Part shown: piece after piece, positions 51,790 through 60,826 of the stretch
Layout: the number at the start of each line of letters is the position of its first letter
Position numbering within the stretch: the stretch's first letter is position 1
Assembly (NCBI RefSeq): GCF_002086735.1
Contig: NZ_MVIJ01000008.1
Location: 1 to 64,000, forward strand
Direction of reading: 5' to 3'
DNA: 64,000 bases
DNA from: Mycobacterium scrofulaceum
GTDB lineage: Bacteria; Actinomycetota; Actinomycetes; Mycobacteriales; Mycobacteriaceae
Notes under the pieces: model-generated
Database searches by the model: none
What the model was told of the DNA's origin: nothing
The model's input: only the letters and a program-made list of their open reading frames with translations
Position numbers and translations under genes: made by a program

Positions 51790-53154
51790 ATGCGCACAGC
51801 GGCGCGTACGGCACTTCCGCCGGGGCCCCGGCTTCCCCGGGCGGTGCAGGCGGCCTTGATGCTGCAGCGCGGGTCGCACTTCGTCGCCGCCTGCCGCCGT
51901 CGTTACGGGAGCGTGTTCACGCTGCGCGTCGCGGGGATGGGCACCTTGGTGTATCTGGCCGACCCGGCCGACGTCAAAACGGTGTTCGCCGGTGACCCGC
52001 GCGTGTTCCATGCGGGTGAAGCCAATTCCATTCTGAGCGGTCTGCTCGGCGACACCTCGCTTCTGGTGATCGACGAAGACGTGCACCGGGATCGCCGCCG
52101 CCTGATGCTGCCGCCCTTTCACCGCGACGCCGTCGCGCGCCAGGCCGGCCTGATGGCCGAGATCGCGGCGGCGAACATCGCAGGGTGGCCGGTGGGGGCG
52201 AGTTTCGCGGCCGCGCCGAAGATGGCGGAGATCACCCTCGAGGTGATCCTGCGGACGGTCATCGGCGCCACGGACCCTGCCCGGCTCGCCGCCCTGCGGG
52301 CGATCATGCCGCGGCTGCTCACCGTGGGGCCGTGGGCGACGCTGGCGCTGGCGAAGCCGGCGCTGCAGCGCCACCTGCCGTGGCGGGGGTTGCGCCGCAC
52401 GATGGCCGAGGCCGACCGCCTGCTGTACGCCGAGATCGCGGAACGCCGCGCGGATCCCGGCCTGGCCGAACGCACGGACGTGCTGGCGATGCTGGTGCGG
52501 GCCGACGACGGCGGGCGCACGATGTCCGACCGTGAGCTGCGGGATCAGCTGATGACCTTGCTGGTGGCCGGTCACGACACCACGGCGAACGGATTGTCCT
52601 GGGCGCTCGAGCGGTTGACCCGCCACCCGGCCGTGCTGGCCAGGGCCGTGGCCGCGGCCGAGGCCGGCGCCGCGGGCGATCCGGCCGGCGACGAGTACCT
52701 CGACGCGCTGGTCAAGGAAACGCTGCGGGTCCGGCCGGTGGTTTTCGACGTGGGCCGGGTGCTCGCCGCTCCGGCCGACGTCGCCGGCTATCGGCTGCCC
52801 GCCGGGGTGATGGTGGCGCCCGGCATCGGGCTCGTGCACACCAGCGCCGACGTGTACCCGGATCCGCACCGATTCGACCCGGACCGGATGCTCGGCGCCA
52901 CCCTGAGCCCGACGACCTGGTTTCCGTTCGGCGGCGGCAACCGCCGCTGCCTGGGCGCCGGCTTCGCCATGGTCGAGATGCGGGTGGTCCTGCGCGAGAT
53001 CCTGCGCCGGGTCGAGCTGGACACCACGGCCGCGCCCGGCGAACGGCAGAGGCTGAAATTCGTTGTGCTGGTGCCGCATCGGGGCGCCCGCGTCCGGCTC
53101 AGGGCGCTCAGGGGCGTCCCCGCCGTGACGCCCGCGGCCCGGCCCGCCGGCTAG
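51790..53154 (+). CDS. cyp135B1: Cytochrome P450 of the CYP135B1 type (Rv0568-like)
   Basis: A 454-residue P450. It begins LPPGPRLPRAVQAALML and shares long identical stretches with Rv0568 as I recall it, for instance YGSVFTLRVAG, VFHAGEANSIL and HRDAVARQAG. The I-helix is LLVAGHDTTANGLSWALERL near 255-274, ExxR is KETLRVRP near 308-315, and the heme loop is FGGGNRRCLGAGFAMVEMRV near 378-397. Function in mycobacteria is not known. In M. tuberculosis it follows the Rv0567 methyltransferase, which is absent here. Its stop overlaps the convergent FAD monooxygenase stop by 4 bp. Confidence 0.93.
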   Translation: MRTAARTALPPGPRLPRAVQAALMLQRGSHFVAACRRRYGSVFTLRVAGMGTLVYLADPADVKTVFAGDPRVFHAGEANSILSGLLGDTSLLVIDEDVHRDRRRLMLPPFHRDAVARQAGLMAEIAAANIAGWPVGASFAAAPKMAEITLEVILRTVIGATDPARLAALRAIMPRLLTVGPWATLALAKPALQRHLPWRGLRRTMAEADRLLYAEIAERRADPGLAERTDVLAMLVRADDGGRTMSDRELRDQLMTLLVAGHDTTANGLSWALERLTRHPAVLARAVAAAEAGAAGDPAGDEYLDALVKETLRVRPVVFDVGRVLAAPADVAGYRLPAGVMVAPGIGLVHTSADVYPDPHRFDPDRMLGATLSPTTWFPFGGGNRRCLGAGFAMVEMRVVLREILRRVELDTTAAPGERQRLKFVVLVPHRGARVRLRALRGVPAVTPAARPAG

Positions 53155-54317
53155 ATCCCGTAATCCGGCAGGTCGAAGTCGTCGATCACGGTGCTGGCGA
53201 AAAGCCTTGCCATCGGACCGAAGTTCATGGTGCGCATCGCCATGATGCGGAACCAGAGGCCGAAGCGGGTCTTCGTCGCGAAGAACGGGATGTTTTTCCG
53301 CGCACCGGATTGCTTGGACTCGATGAAGGGACGCAGCCGCGCCTCGTAGGCATCGAAGGCGCGGCGGTGGTCGCCGCCGGCCCGCTCCAATTCTCCTGCC
53401 AGCACGTAGGCCTCGGTCATCGCCAGACCGGTGCCTTCGCCGCCCAGCAGCGAAATGCACGCTGCCGCATCGCCGATCAGCAGTGTCCGGCCACGCGACC
53501 AGCGATCCATGCGGATCTGGCTGACGACGTCGAAGTACAGGTCTTCGACACCGTCGAGGGTCGCCAGGATCTCCCGGGCTTCCCAGCCGACGTCACGGAA
53601 CTCGTTGCGCAGCTGGCTTTTTGGTGCCGTGGTGGTGCCCTCGCGCGGCGCGCGGAAAATGAACAGAAACATGGTGCGGTCGTCGCGCAGTGCGCAACGT
53701 GCCAGTTGGTGGCCGGGCGTGGCGTACATGACGTAGACCAACTCGTCGCGGGGCCGGTAGCCGTCCACTACGCACGCCGCGACCCTGCAACCGAGGTAGT
53801 GGTCGTAATCCTGCTCCGGCCCGAAGGCGAGCCGGCGCACGTTCGAGTGCAGCCCGTCGGCGCCGATCACCAGATCGAAATCACGCGGCGCGCCCTTCTC
53901 GAAGGCGAGCCGGACGCCGTCGCCGTGCTCGTCGAGGGCGGCGATGCTGTCACCGAAGATCGTCTCGACCTTGTCCTCGATGGTGCGGTAGATGGCGGCG
54001 GCCAGGTCGCCGCGGGGCAAGCTGGTGAAGTCGTCACCGACCATGCGGCTGAAGATCCTGGCGTCGACGTCGGCCTTGACCTCGCCCCGGCGGCCGACGG
54101 AGTGCAGCCGCTGGATCTCGTATCCGGCGGCGCGGACCTGCTCTTCGATGCCCATGCGCTTGGCCACCTGGTAGCCGACGCCCCAGAAGTCGATCATGTA
54201 GCCGCCGGTGCGAAAGCCCGCGGCCTGCTCGATCAGCGTGGGCGTGTGGCCGGTGCGATGCAGCCAGTGGGCGAGCGCAGCCCCCGCCACGCCCGCACCG
54301 CTGATCGCTATTCGCAT
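53151..54317 (-). CDS. FAD-dependent aromatic hydroxylase-like monooxygenase
   Basis: A 388-residue group A flavoprotein: the FAD-binding fold MRIAISGAGVAGAALAHWLH at the start, a GADGLHSNVR motif (the DG motif) near residue 158, and the second FAD motif TLLIGDAAACISLLGGEGTGL near 277. It is related to the tetracycline and salicylate hydroxylase-like group. ATG 54317 has GAGG 6 nt upstream. It is the last gene of a minus-strand unit with the SpoIIAA-like and CC-motif genes (8 bp and 4-bp overlap). The unit starts back to back with a MerR gene, which may control it. Substrate unknown. Confidence 0.88.
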   Translation of the reverse strand: MRIAISGAGVAGAALAHWLHRTGHTPTLIEQAAGFRTGGYMIDFWGVGYQVAKRMGIEEQVRAAGYEIQRLHSVGRRGEVKADVDARIFSRMVGDDFTSLPRGDLAAAIYRTIEDKVETIFGDSIAALDEHGDGVRLAFEKGAPRDFDLVIGADGLHSNVRRLAFGPEQDYDHYLGCRVAACVVDGYRPRDELVYVMYATPGHQLARCALRDDRTMFLFIFRAPREGTTTAPKSQLRNEFRDVGWEAREILATLDGVEDLYFDVVSQIRMDRWSRGRTLLIGDAAACISLLGGEGTGLAMTEAYVLAGELERAGGDHRRAFDAYEARLRPFIESKQSGARKNIPFFATKTRFGLWFRIMAMRTMNFGPMARLFASTVIDDFDLPDYGI

Positions 54318-54325
54318 GGTGACCT

Positions 54326-54691
54326 CTACGCTCGCACCCACTCCCATGCGGTGTCCAGCCGTTCACGGTCGAATGTGCGCATTTCGCCGCCCATCAGCCA
54401 CGCGGCGGCGACGTTGACGCACCATTGCTCCCAGCGGGGTGCACCGACCACAGCTACCTTGGCAAAGTCGTTGCGGCGCTTGACGTCGAACACAGTGTTG
54501 ACCCATGCCGCGCGCAGCGTCCACCCGTCGAAGGGCTCGTCGATGAGGAACAGCACCTTCGCCTTGGCGAAGCGGTCGAGCAATGCTTGGACCGCGGGTT
54601 CAAGCACGTCGCGGTAATCGCCCACGGTCAGCTTGTTTTTCGCGCGCACCCCCAGCACGTCGCCGTCGCTTTCGCGCATGACCTCGATCAT
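54326..54691 (-). CDS. SpoIIAA-like (STAS/CRAL-TRIO-like) small protein
   Basis: A 121-residue protein of the SpoIIAA-like DUF3478 type: alternating beta strands and helices, with VLGVRAKNKLTVGDYRDVLEPAVQ near residues 12-35, KVLFLIDEPFDGWTLRAAW near 44-62 and KVAVVGAPRWEQW near 77-89. Such domains have been linked to lipid or hydrophobic ligand binding. Its ATG overlaps the preceding stop (ATGA), and the FAD monooxygenase starts 8 bp downstream, so all three are coupled. Role unknown. Confidence 0.82.
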   Translation of the reverse strand: MIEVMRESDGDVLGVRAKNKLTVGDYRDVLEPAVQALLDRFAKAKVLFLIDEPFDGWTLRAAWVNTVFDVKRRNDFAKVAVVGAPRWEQWCVNVAAAWLMGGEMRTFDRERLDTAWEWVRA

Positions 54692-55017
54692 CCGCGGCCC
54701 CCCGATCGGGTATACGGCGCGAACAGGGCGTCGGCGTCGGCGGCCAAAGCGGTTGGGGCGTCGATTGTCACGACGAAGGCGTCGTCGTCTTCTTCGGTGT
54801 CGAACTGCAGAAACGGGCAGCACTGCCGTTCGCGCCGAACCAGTTCGCGCGCCCGCGCAGCGGCACCCGGCCGGTAGCGGAGCCGGATCCGGCGGCCGTC
54901 GCGCTGGTAGCCTTCCAGCGCCGTCGCGTTGAGTGTTTCGATCCACGCGATCCGGGCCGCGTGGTCGGAGGCGGTCAGCGCGCACGCAACCGCTGAGGAG
55001 TCCCGATTTTCCGGCAT
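54688..55017 (-). CDS. Small protein with a paired-Cys (CCPF) motif, MerR-linked
   Basis: A 109-residue protein. RRERQCCPFLQFDTE near residues 71-85 carries adjacent cysteines followed by Pro-Phe, and the C-terminal DDAFVVTIDAPTALAAD strand resembles a metal- or thiol-handling small protein often found beside MerR regulators. I do not recognise a named family. ATG 55017 is preferred over the upstream GTG 55038. It is the first gene of a unit divergent from MerR (61 bp between starts) and overlaps the SpoIIAA-like gene by 4 nt. Confidence 0.7.
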   Translation of the reverse strand: MPENRDSSAVACALTASDHAARIAWIETLNATALEGYQRDGRRIRLRYRPGAAARARELVRRERQCCPFLQFDTEEDDDAFVVTIDAPTALAADADALFAPYTRSGGRG

Positions 55018-55032
55018 GCCTTCATGATCAGA

Positions 55033-55049
55033 CCTCAAGTGGGTTGAGG
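55033..55049. promoter_or_regulatory. MerR-type operator CCTCAA-N5-TTGAGG
   Basis: CCTCAA and TTGAGG are a perfect inverted pair around GTGGG, within the longer near-dyad GACCTCAA...TTGAGGGTC (55031-55052). It lies in the 61-bp gap between the divergent MerR and CC-protein genes. The pattern is close to the SoxR/ZntR-type operator, which sits between -35 and -10 with a long spacer. Confidence 0.7.
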
Positions 55050-55078
55050 GTCAAGGCCGCGCGCGGGACCATGGACGG

Positions 55079-55486
55079 ATGGCTCTCAAAATCGGCCAGC
55101 TCGCCGACGCGACCGGGACGACCGCGCCGACAATCCGCTACTACGAACACATCGGTCTGCTGCCCGACCCGCGGCGGGTCGGCGGTCAGCGCCGCTATGA
55201 CGACGACGATGTACGGCTGGTGACGTTCATTCGGCGCTGCCGCGACCTCGATTTCTCGGTCGAGCAGGTTCGCGACCTGGTCGCGCTCACGCACGACGCC
55301 GACCGTTCCTGCCTCGAGGCGCGTGACCTGGCGGAGGTTCACCTCACCGCGGTGCGGGCGAAGCTCGCGGAACTACGGACGCTCGAAAGCCGCATCGCCG
55401 AGTTGATCACCGCCTCGAAGGCCGACTGCGGAGGCGGTCCCGCCACGGATTGCGTTGTGCTCGAAGGGCTTGGCAACCCCTGCTAG
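55079..55486 (+). CDS. MerR-family metal/redox-responsive regulator
   Basis: A 135-residue MerR protein: the winged helix opens MALKIGQLADATGTTAPTIRYYEHIGLLPDP, followed by the dimer helix and the C-terminal effector tail. Cysteines fall in SCLEARD near residue 80, and ADCGGGPATDCVVLEGLGNPC at the end has three more. This arrangement matches heavy-metal MerR regulators such as CadR/PbrR or ZntR-like proteins. It probably binds the operator at 55033-55049 and switches on the opposite unit. The metal is not predictable with confidence. Confidence 0.88.
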   Translation: MALKIGQLADATGTTAPTIRYYEHIGLLPDPRRVGGQRRYDDDDVRLVTFIRRCRDLDFSVEQVRDLVALTHDADRSCLEARDLAEVHLTAVRAKLAELRTLESRIAELITASKADCGGGPATDCVVLEGLGNPC

Positions 55487-55495
55487 GCGCCTCGT

Positions 55496-55681
55496 TTACG
55501 TCGCCGGCTCTTCGATGAGCCGTTTGAAATAGCGCAACTTGGTGCGGGTGTGTTCGCGATCCTTTTCGACGCCGTTGAGCAGGTGCACGAATGCGAAGGC
55601 TGCGACGCGCCCCAGCAGGTGGCGCGGGAACGTGGCCCACACGCGCGCGCCTTCAACCCCACGTAGTGCAGTCATGCGCAT
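55496..55681 (-). CDS. Small hypothetical protein or gene remnant
   Basis: A 61-codon frame with good GC3 from about codon 12 onwards. The C-terminus TRTKLRYFKRLIEEPAT and the preceding FAFVHLLNGVEKDREH look like a real protein end. No family was recognised and no upstream domain is present. It overlaps the start of the convergent frame at 55666 by 16 bp. It may be the tail of a gene lost upstream. Confidence 0.3.
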   Translation of the reverse strand: MRMTALRGVEGARVWATFPRHLLGRVAAFAFVHLLNGVEKDREHTRTKLRYFKRLIEEPAT

Positions 55682-55890
55682 ATCTTTACTTCGGCGCCGT
55701 CGGATGGGCGGAGCTGCAGCGGTTGGTGGCGGAAATGCACGAGAACTCGGACAACCTCACCCCACCGGAACGCCAACGGCGGTTGGCGCGCCTGCAGCAG
55801 CAAACCATGCTCGCGCTGTTCGACCTGGTGCGAAAGGCCCAGGGGCCCTATCAGCCGTGCTATTTCCCCGCGTGCCTGCCCGGCCTCTGA
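55666..55890 (+). CDS. Small hypothetical protein, convergent with the FUSC gene
   Basis: A 74-codon frame from GTG 55666. From about codon 10 the third positions are almost all G/C, as in real mycobacterial genes. The text YFGAVGWAELQRLVAEMHE is followed by an Arg/Gln-rich helical stretch and ends PCYFPACLPGL. No family was recognised. The start is uncertain, because a longer frame to 55591 overlaps the remnant on the other strand. Its end overlaps the FUSC gene end by 31 bp. Confidence 0.4.
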   Translation: MQSCAYLYFGAVGWAELQRLVAEMHENSDNLTPPERQRRLARLQQQTMLALFDLVRKAQGPYQPCYFPACLPGL

Positions 55891-58169
55891 AACCCGTCGG
55901 TGTGAAATTCGGCGCCGACGGTCTCGCGCCCGCCGAGGTTGGTGGCCGCGGTCACGACGGCACGCTCGATCTGGCGCAGCGCGTGCACCGCGGTGAGGAG
56001 TCGCCGGGTATCGGGCCCCGGGGGTCGGCCCTCGCCGTCCCGCTGGCGGGCCAGGGTTTCCGCGGCGTCGAGGTCGTCGGTGGCCGAGACCATGGTGGGC
56101 GCGCGGCCACTGCCGATTGCGGCGGCCAGCGCGTCGATGTTGCGCCGGGTCTGTGCCGCGGCGGCCGAAAAGGACTGGGCGAGTTCGAAGGTGGGGGGTC
56201 CCGCGCCCACCGGGTCCTGGTACCGCTCGCTGCTGCGCGCCAGGCTGCGGGCGTACCGGTCGCACGCGGCGAAGATGCGCAGCGCGCGGCGGATGCTGCG
56301 CCGTCCGGCCAGGCCGGCGACCCCCGCCAGCAGCGGCTTGGCGGTGACCCGGAACTGCTGCAGGTCCCGGTCCAGCTGGCGTGCCTGTTCGGACGGGCTC
56401 ACGCCCTCGCCCGCACCGAACATCCTCGCGGTGGACGCGTCGATCAGGTCCGACAGGCTGGCCAGGAATGTGCGGGTGTCGTCGCGGATCGCGGCCCTGG
56501 TGTGCGTCGGCAGCACGACGATCGCCACGGTCGCCCCGATGACCGCGCCCAGCGCGGTCTCCTCGATCCGCAACATCAGCACGCCGAACGAGAATTGGCC
56601 GAGCAGGCCGTAGAGCAACGCCAGCATCGTGGTGATCCAGAACGTCATGAGGCTGTAGGTGACCGTCATGAAATAGAAGGCGCAGAACAGGCACACGAAG
56701 ATGCCGGCGAGCGCGGCCGTCTTGTCGCCGGCGAGCAGCGTGGCCACCAGCACGCCGCACGGCACGCCGAGCAAGGTGCCGAGCAGGCGCTGCCAGCCCT
56801 TGGTCAGGGTTTCGCCCCACGAGTTGGTGCCGGCGAAGATCACGAACGTAGCGATCACCGCCCAGTACCAGCGGGCCGGCGACACCAGCTCGCCGGTGAC
56901 GATGGCAAGCGACGCGGCGACGGCGACCTGAATGGCTTGCCGGGTGGTCGGCCGAAGGCCCTCCTCCGGTGGTGCTGCGGCGGGCTCGTCCCCGGGCGCG
57001 TTGTCGGACGCCGGCGGCCGCTCGCTGTCGCCGCCCTGCAGCGCGCCGCCGGCGGCGGCCCGGTCGACGACGGCCCGCACGTCGGCAGTCGCCGTGGCGG
57101 CGTTGATGATCGCCAGGGCGAGGCGGCGCACGGCGGCGCCGCCCCGGTCTTCGTCCGTGGGACCGGTCTGCTCGTCCAGCAGCCGCTGCGCCCGCGCGGC
57201 GGAGTGTCGCAGGCCGTCGGGCTCGGGCAGGCGGATGGCCCGTGCCAGGATCGAGAGCGCGTCGACGAGCGCGGCCCGGGTTCCGTCCGGTATGGCGGCC
57301 GGGTCCTCCGCGGCCAACGCCGCGGCCCGGCGGCCTGCGGTGGCCACCCATTCGATGGCCAGCTCCGCGTCCAGCAACCAGGGGGCGAGTTGCTCGGCGG
57401 TGACGCCCGGCCACAGCGTGGCCGGATCGGCCTTGTCCTCGATCTGGCTCTGCACCATCAGCGCGGTCTCGTTGAGGCGCAGGGTGCGCGCCCGCATGCG
57501 ACGCCGGCGCCGTTCGTCGAGGCGGCCGGTGCGCACGGCCTCGGCCGTGGTGTCGACGACGATCGCCATCCGCGCCCGCAACGCGCGCACGGTCGCCCGC
57601 AGGACGCGCTCGGGCCGATCGGGCATGACGTAGGTGGTCATGACGAACGTGCACACGGTGCCGACCGCGACCGCCCCGATCATCCACGGCAGCTCCGAGA
57701 TCCGCGCCCGCAGGTACAACGTGAAGAAATACGACATGAACGCGACCATGCCCAGCGCCCTGCCGCGCGCTCCGAACCGGCGAACGTACGCCGCGGCGAA
57801 CACGACCGCCACGAACACCGCGTCGCTGACCACCGGGTGGGACGCGAGCACCGCCGCGGCCGTGATGGACGCCGCGGCGGGCACGGGCAGCAGCGCCATG
57901 GTGATCCGCTGCTGGCGCGGGTCCGGCTCGTTGACGGACCGCGACGCGACCATGGTGATGACGACGCCCAGCAGCGCGACGGTCAGCGGCTGGCCCGTCG
58001 CCCGGGTCAAGGCGTACAGGACCAGCAGCGAACAGCCCAGCGCGGCCGTCGTCCGCGTCGCCATCCGCAGCCGAAGCAAACCGGGATCGGAGCCGACCAC
58101 CCAGTTGCCGGCTTGTTCGTAGAGAACGGTGATCTCCGTGCCCCCCTTCTGGCCTGCTGAACGCATCAT
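55860..58169 (-). CDS. FUSC-family inner membrane protein
   Basis: A 769-residue protein with two hydrophobic halves: about six helices within residues 33-190 and about six within 440-590. Each is followed by a long cytoplasmic helical region (about 200-410 and 590-760), the fusaric-acid-resistance/AaeB-like layout. WYWAVIATFVIFAGTNSWGETLTKGWQRLLGTLLG near residue 450 is the typical loop and helix of the second half. Probable exporter of aromatic acids or similar compounds. It is divergent from galT by 38 bp. Two ATG codons are adjacent at the start. Confidence 0.85.
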   Translation of the reverse strand: MMRSAGQKGGTEITVLYEQAGNWVVGSDPGLLRLRMATRTTAALGCSLLVLYALTRATGQPLTVALLGVVITMVASRSVNEPDPRQQRITMALLPVPAAASITAAAVLASHPVVSDAVFVAVVFAAAYVRRFGARGRALGMVAFMSYFFTLYLRARISELPWMIGAVAVGTVCTFVMTTYVMPDRPERVLRATVRALRARMAIVVDTTAEAVRTGRLDERRRRRMRARTLRLNETALMVQSQIEDKADPATLWPGVTAEQLAPWLLDAELAIEWVATAGRRAAALAAEDPAAIPDGTRAALVDALSILARAIRLPEPDGLRHSAARAQRLLDEQTGPTDEDRGGAAVRRLALAIINAATATADVRAVVDRAAAGGALQGGDSERPPASDNAPGDEPAAAPPEEGLRPTTRQAIQVAVAASLAIVTGELVSPARWYWAVIATFVIFAGTNSWGETLTKGWQRLLGTLLGVPCGVLVATLLAGDKTAALAGIFVCLFCAFYFMTVTYSLMTFWITTMLALLYGLLGQFSFGVLMLRIEETALGAVIGATVAIVVLPTHTRAAIRDDTRTFLASLSDLIDASTARMFGAGEGVSPSEQARQLDRDLQQFRVTAKPLLAGVAGLAGRRSIRRALRIFAACDRYARSLARSSERYQDPVGAGPPTFELAQSFSAAAAQTRRNIDALAAAIGSGRAPTMVSATDDLDAAETLARQRDGEGRPPGPDTRRLLTAVHALRQIERAVVTAATNLGGRETVGAEFHTDGFQRPGRHAGK

Positions 58170-58207
58170 GGTTACCCGAACTTCGGCACAAGCTAGTCTT
58201 CGACATC

Positions 58208-59287
58208 GTGACAGCGCCGACGCGGGCGAAGTTGGCCGACGGTCGTGACCTGCTGTTCTTCGCGCTGCCCGGGCACCGGCCGGCGCCGGTCGAAGACCGG
58301 CGGCCGCTGCCGGGCCGCGACGGGCCGCAGACCGAGTTGCGATTCGACCAGACGACGGGGCAGTGGGTGATCGTCGCGGCGCTGCGCCAGGACCGCACCT
58401 ACAAGCCGCCGCCCGACCAATGCCCGCTGTGTCCCGGCCCGACCGGGCTGACCAGTGAGGTGCCCGCCGAAGACTACGACGTCGTCGTGTTCGAGAACCG
58501 GTTCCCCAGCCTGTCCGGCTCCGGCGCGGCGCTCGCCCCCGCGGGCGACGGCTTCGTCACCGCCCCGGGGCAGGGCCGCTGCGAGGTCATCTGCTTCTCG
58601 AGCGACCACACCGGCTCCTTCGCGGCCCTGCAGCCCGCGCACGCCCGGCTGGTCCTCGAGGCGTGGCGGCACCGCACCGGCGACCTGCTGGCCACGCCGG
58701 GCATCGAGCAGGTGTTCTGCTTCGAGAACCGCGGCGAGGAGATCGGGGTCACGCTGACCCACCCGCACGGCCAGATCTACGGTTATCCCTACCTGACGCC
58801 GCGCACCGCCGCCATGCTGGGCCGGGCCCGCGAGCACCGAATGCGTCACGGCACCAACCTGTTCGGCGACCTGCTGGCCGGCGAGGTCGCCGACGGGAGC
58901 CGGATCGTCGTGCGCGACGACCTGTTCACCGCGTTCGTGCCGTTCGCCGCGCGCTGGCCGGTCGAGGTGCACATCTACCCGAACAGGTTCGTGCGCAACA
59001 TCGTCGACCTGACCGAGGACGAACTGGACGGGTTCGCGCGGATCTACCTCGACGTGCTGGGGCGGTTCGACCGGATGTATTCGTCTGCGCTGCCCTACAT
59101 TTCGGCGTTGCACCAGTATGCCGACACCGACGCCCAGACCGACGGCTACTTCCACGTCGAGCTGATGTCGATCCGGCGCAGCGCCACCAAGCTCAAGTAC
59201 CTGGCGGCCTCCGAGTCGGCGATGGACGCCTTCATCAGCGACGTGACGCCCGAGAGCGTGGCCCGGCGGCTGCGGGAGCTTCGGTGA
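58208..59287 (+). CDS. galT: Galactose-1-phosphate uridylyltransferase GalT
   Basis: A HIT-superfamily enzyme of the Leloir pathway that swaps UMP between UDP-glucose and galactose-1-phosphate. The 359-residue chain has QCPLCPG near residue 73 (first zinc ligands), the catalytic [10 protein letters not shown] motif near 184-193, and [14 protein letters not shown] near 255. GTG start; its stop overlaps galK by GTGA. In M. tuberculosis the gene is split into two pieces (galTa, galTb, by memory), but here it is intact. The FUSC gene is 38 bp upstream on the other strand. Confidence 0.94.
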   Translation: MTAPTRAKLADGRDLLFFALPGHRPAPVEDRRPLPGRDGPQTELRFDQTTGQWVIVAALRQDRTYKPPPDQCPLCPGPTGLTSEVPAEDYDVVVFENRFPSLSGSGAALAPAGDGFVTAPGQGRCEVICFSSDHTGSFAALQPAHARLVLEAWRHRTGDLLATPGIEQVFCFENRGEEIGVTLTHPHGQIYGYPYLTPRTAAMLGRAREHRMRHGTNLFGDLLAGEVADGSRIVVRDDLFTAFVPFAARWPVEVHIYPNRFVRNIVDLTEDELDGFARIYLDVLGRFDRMYSSALPYISALHQYADTDAQTDGYFHVELMSIRRSATKLKYLAASESAMDAFISDVTPESVARRLRELR

Positions 59288-60378
59288 CGGTCCGCTACGC
59301 CGCACCCGGGCGGATCAACCTGATCGGCGAGCACACCGACTACAACCTGGGGTTCGCGCTGCCGATCGCCCTGCCGCAGCGCGCGGTGGCGACGTTTTGG
59401 CCCTCGGCCGTCGACGCGCTCACCGTGGCCAGCGACCGTGTCGACGCGCCGGTGTGCATCCCGCTGGACACCGCCCCCGGCGGCGTGACCGGCTGGGCCG
59501 CCTACGTGGCCGGTGTGATGTGGGCGCTGCGCCAGGCCGGCCACCCGGTGCCCGGCGGCGCGATGCGGATCACCAGCGACGTGCCGATCGGTTCGGGCCT
59601 GTCGTCGTCGGCGGCGCTGGAATGCGCGGCGCTCGGTGCGATCGTGGCGGCCGCCGGCGTGCGCATCGACGCCGACGAACGGGCGCGGCTCGCCCAGCGC
59701 GCCGAGAACGACTACGTCGGCGCCCCGACGGGCCTGCTGGACCAGCTGGCCTCGCTGTTCGGCCGGCCGGCGACGGCGCTGCTGATCGATTTCCGCGATC
59801 TCACCGTCGCGCCGGTGGCCTTCGACCCGGAAGCCGCCGGCGTCACCCTCCTGCTGATCGACTCCCGCGCCCGGCACAATCACGCCGGCGGCGACTACGC
59901 CGCGCGTCGCGCCTCGTGCGAGCGGGCGGCCGCGGATCTGGGCGCGTCGTCGCTGCGCGACGTCCAGGACCGCGGGCCGGCCGCCGCCGACGCGGTGCGC
60001 GACCCGGTCGACGCCCGCCGGGCCCGCCACGTGCTGAGCGAGAACCAGCGGGTGCTGGATTGCGTTGCGGCGCTTCATGCTTCGGACTTCGCGGCGGTCG
60101 GGCGGATCTTCACCGCCTCCCACGCGTCCATGCGTGACGATTTCGGGATCACCACCGAACACATCGACCTGATCGCGGACACCGCGGAAGTCGCGGGCGC
60201 CCTGGGCGCGCGGATGACCGGGGGCGGGTTCGGCGGCTGTGTGATCGCGCTGGTGCCCACCGACCGCACCGCCGCCGTCGACGAGGCGGTGCGGCGCGCG
60301 GTGCGCAACGCCGGTCTCGAGCAACCGGTCATCACCGCAACCCGCGCGGCCGCCGGCGCGGGCCCGGTCCGGGCGTAG
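59284..60378 (+). CDS. galK: Galactokinase GalK
   Basis: A GHMP kinase of 364 residues that phosphorylates galactose. The galactokinase signature [15 protein letters not shown] at residues 6-20, the ATP-binding [13 protein letters not shown] near 100-112 and the final [10 protein letters not shown] near 313 are all present. GTG at 59284 is coupled to the galT stop. It resembles Rv0620. galE is not adjacent. Confidence 0.95.
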   Translation: MTVRYAAPGRINLIGEHTDYNLGFALPIALPQRAVATFWPSAVDALTVASDRVDAPVCIPLDTAPGGVTGWAAYVAGVMWALRQAGHPVPGGAMRITSDVPIGSGLSSSAALECAALGAIVAAAGVRIDADERARLAQRAENDYVGAPTGLLDQLASLFGRPATALLIDFRDLTVAPVAFDPEAAGVTLLLIDSRARHNHAGGDYAARRASCERAAADLGASSLRDVQDRGPAAADAVRDPVDARRARHVLSENQRVLDCVAALHASDFAAVGRIFTASHASMRDDFGITTEHIDLIADTAEVAGALGARMTGGGFGGCVIALVPTDRTAAVDEAVRRAVRNAGLEQPVITATRAAAGAGPVRA

Positions 60379-60448
60379 CGACCACCAAGACGCTCGCCAT
60401 TCTCGGCCCTGGCTGTGACGGCGGCGCGATAGCTGTAACGTAACGGAT

Positions 60449-60826
60449 GTGCCGGGGATGATGTGCGCGGTGTGCGGGACGGGCTTCACGGCCCGTTCCG
60501 ACGCGGTCTACTGCTCGTCGGCCTGCCGGCAGAAGGCGCATCGTGCCCGATCGGCGCGCCGGACGGCGGTGCTGCGGGAGATCGTGAAGCGAAGCTCCCC
60601 GACGAGCAGGGCTATGCAGTCCGACGCCGGCACGTCGCTGCAGCGTTCCGTCGCCACCTCCGTGCGCCGCGCGCGGGAGCAGCTGGACCGATCACGCGAA
60701 CTGTGCCGCACGGCCGCGCTCCGCCTGCAGCAAAGCGACGCCATCCGCCAGCAGCTACGCACGGACTGGTCGGCGCGTTCGGCGCCGACGCCGGACGCGG
60801 GAGGCGGGTCGTGGCCTGGGAGCTGA
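60449..60826 (+). CDS. Small zinc-ribbon protein upstream of the PAS-ANTAR gene
   Basis: A 125-residue protein. MCAVCGTGFTARSDAVYCSSACRQKAHRARSARR (about residues 5-38) gives four cysteines in a CxxC...CxxxC zinc-finger pattern, then a basic, helical tail. It resembles the small CxxC-type finger proteins found with regulators. The GTG start is at 60449; its end overlaps the next gene by 16 nt, so it is co-translated with the PAS-ANTAR protein. Likely nucleic-acid or protein binding; no target known. Confidence 0.72.
   Translation: MPGMMCAVCGTGFTARSDAVYCSSACRQKAHRARSARRTAVLREIVKRSSPTSRAMQSDAGTSLQRSVATSVRRAREQLDRSRELCRTAALRLQQSDAIRQQLRTDWSARSAPTPDAGGGSWPGS

Noticed and set aside
49753..53460. 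Open frame of 1,235 codons on the minus strand across the NYN, hydrolase and P450 genes
   Set aside because: It is a high-GC antisense frame: Arg/Gly/His/Pro/Gln-rich with no domain, running against well-supported genes.
55539..58160. 873-codon plus-strand frame opposite the FUSC gene
   Set aside because: It has no recognisable domain, and the minus-strand FUSC protein accounts for the sequence.
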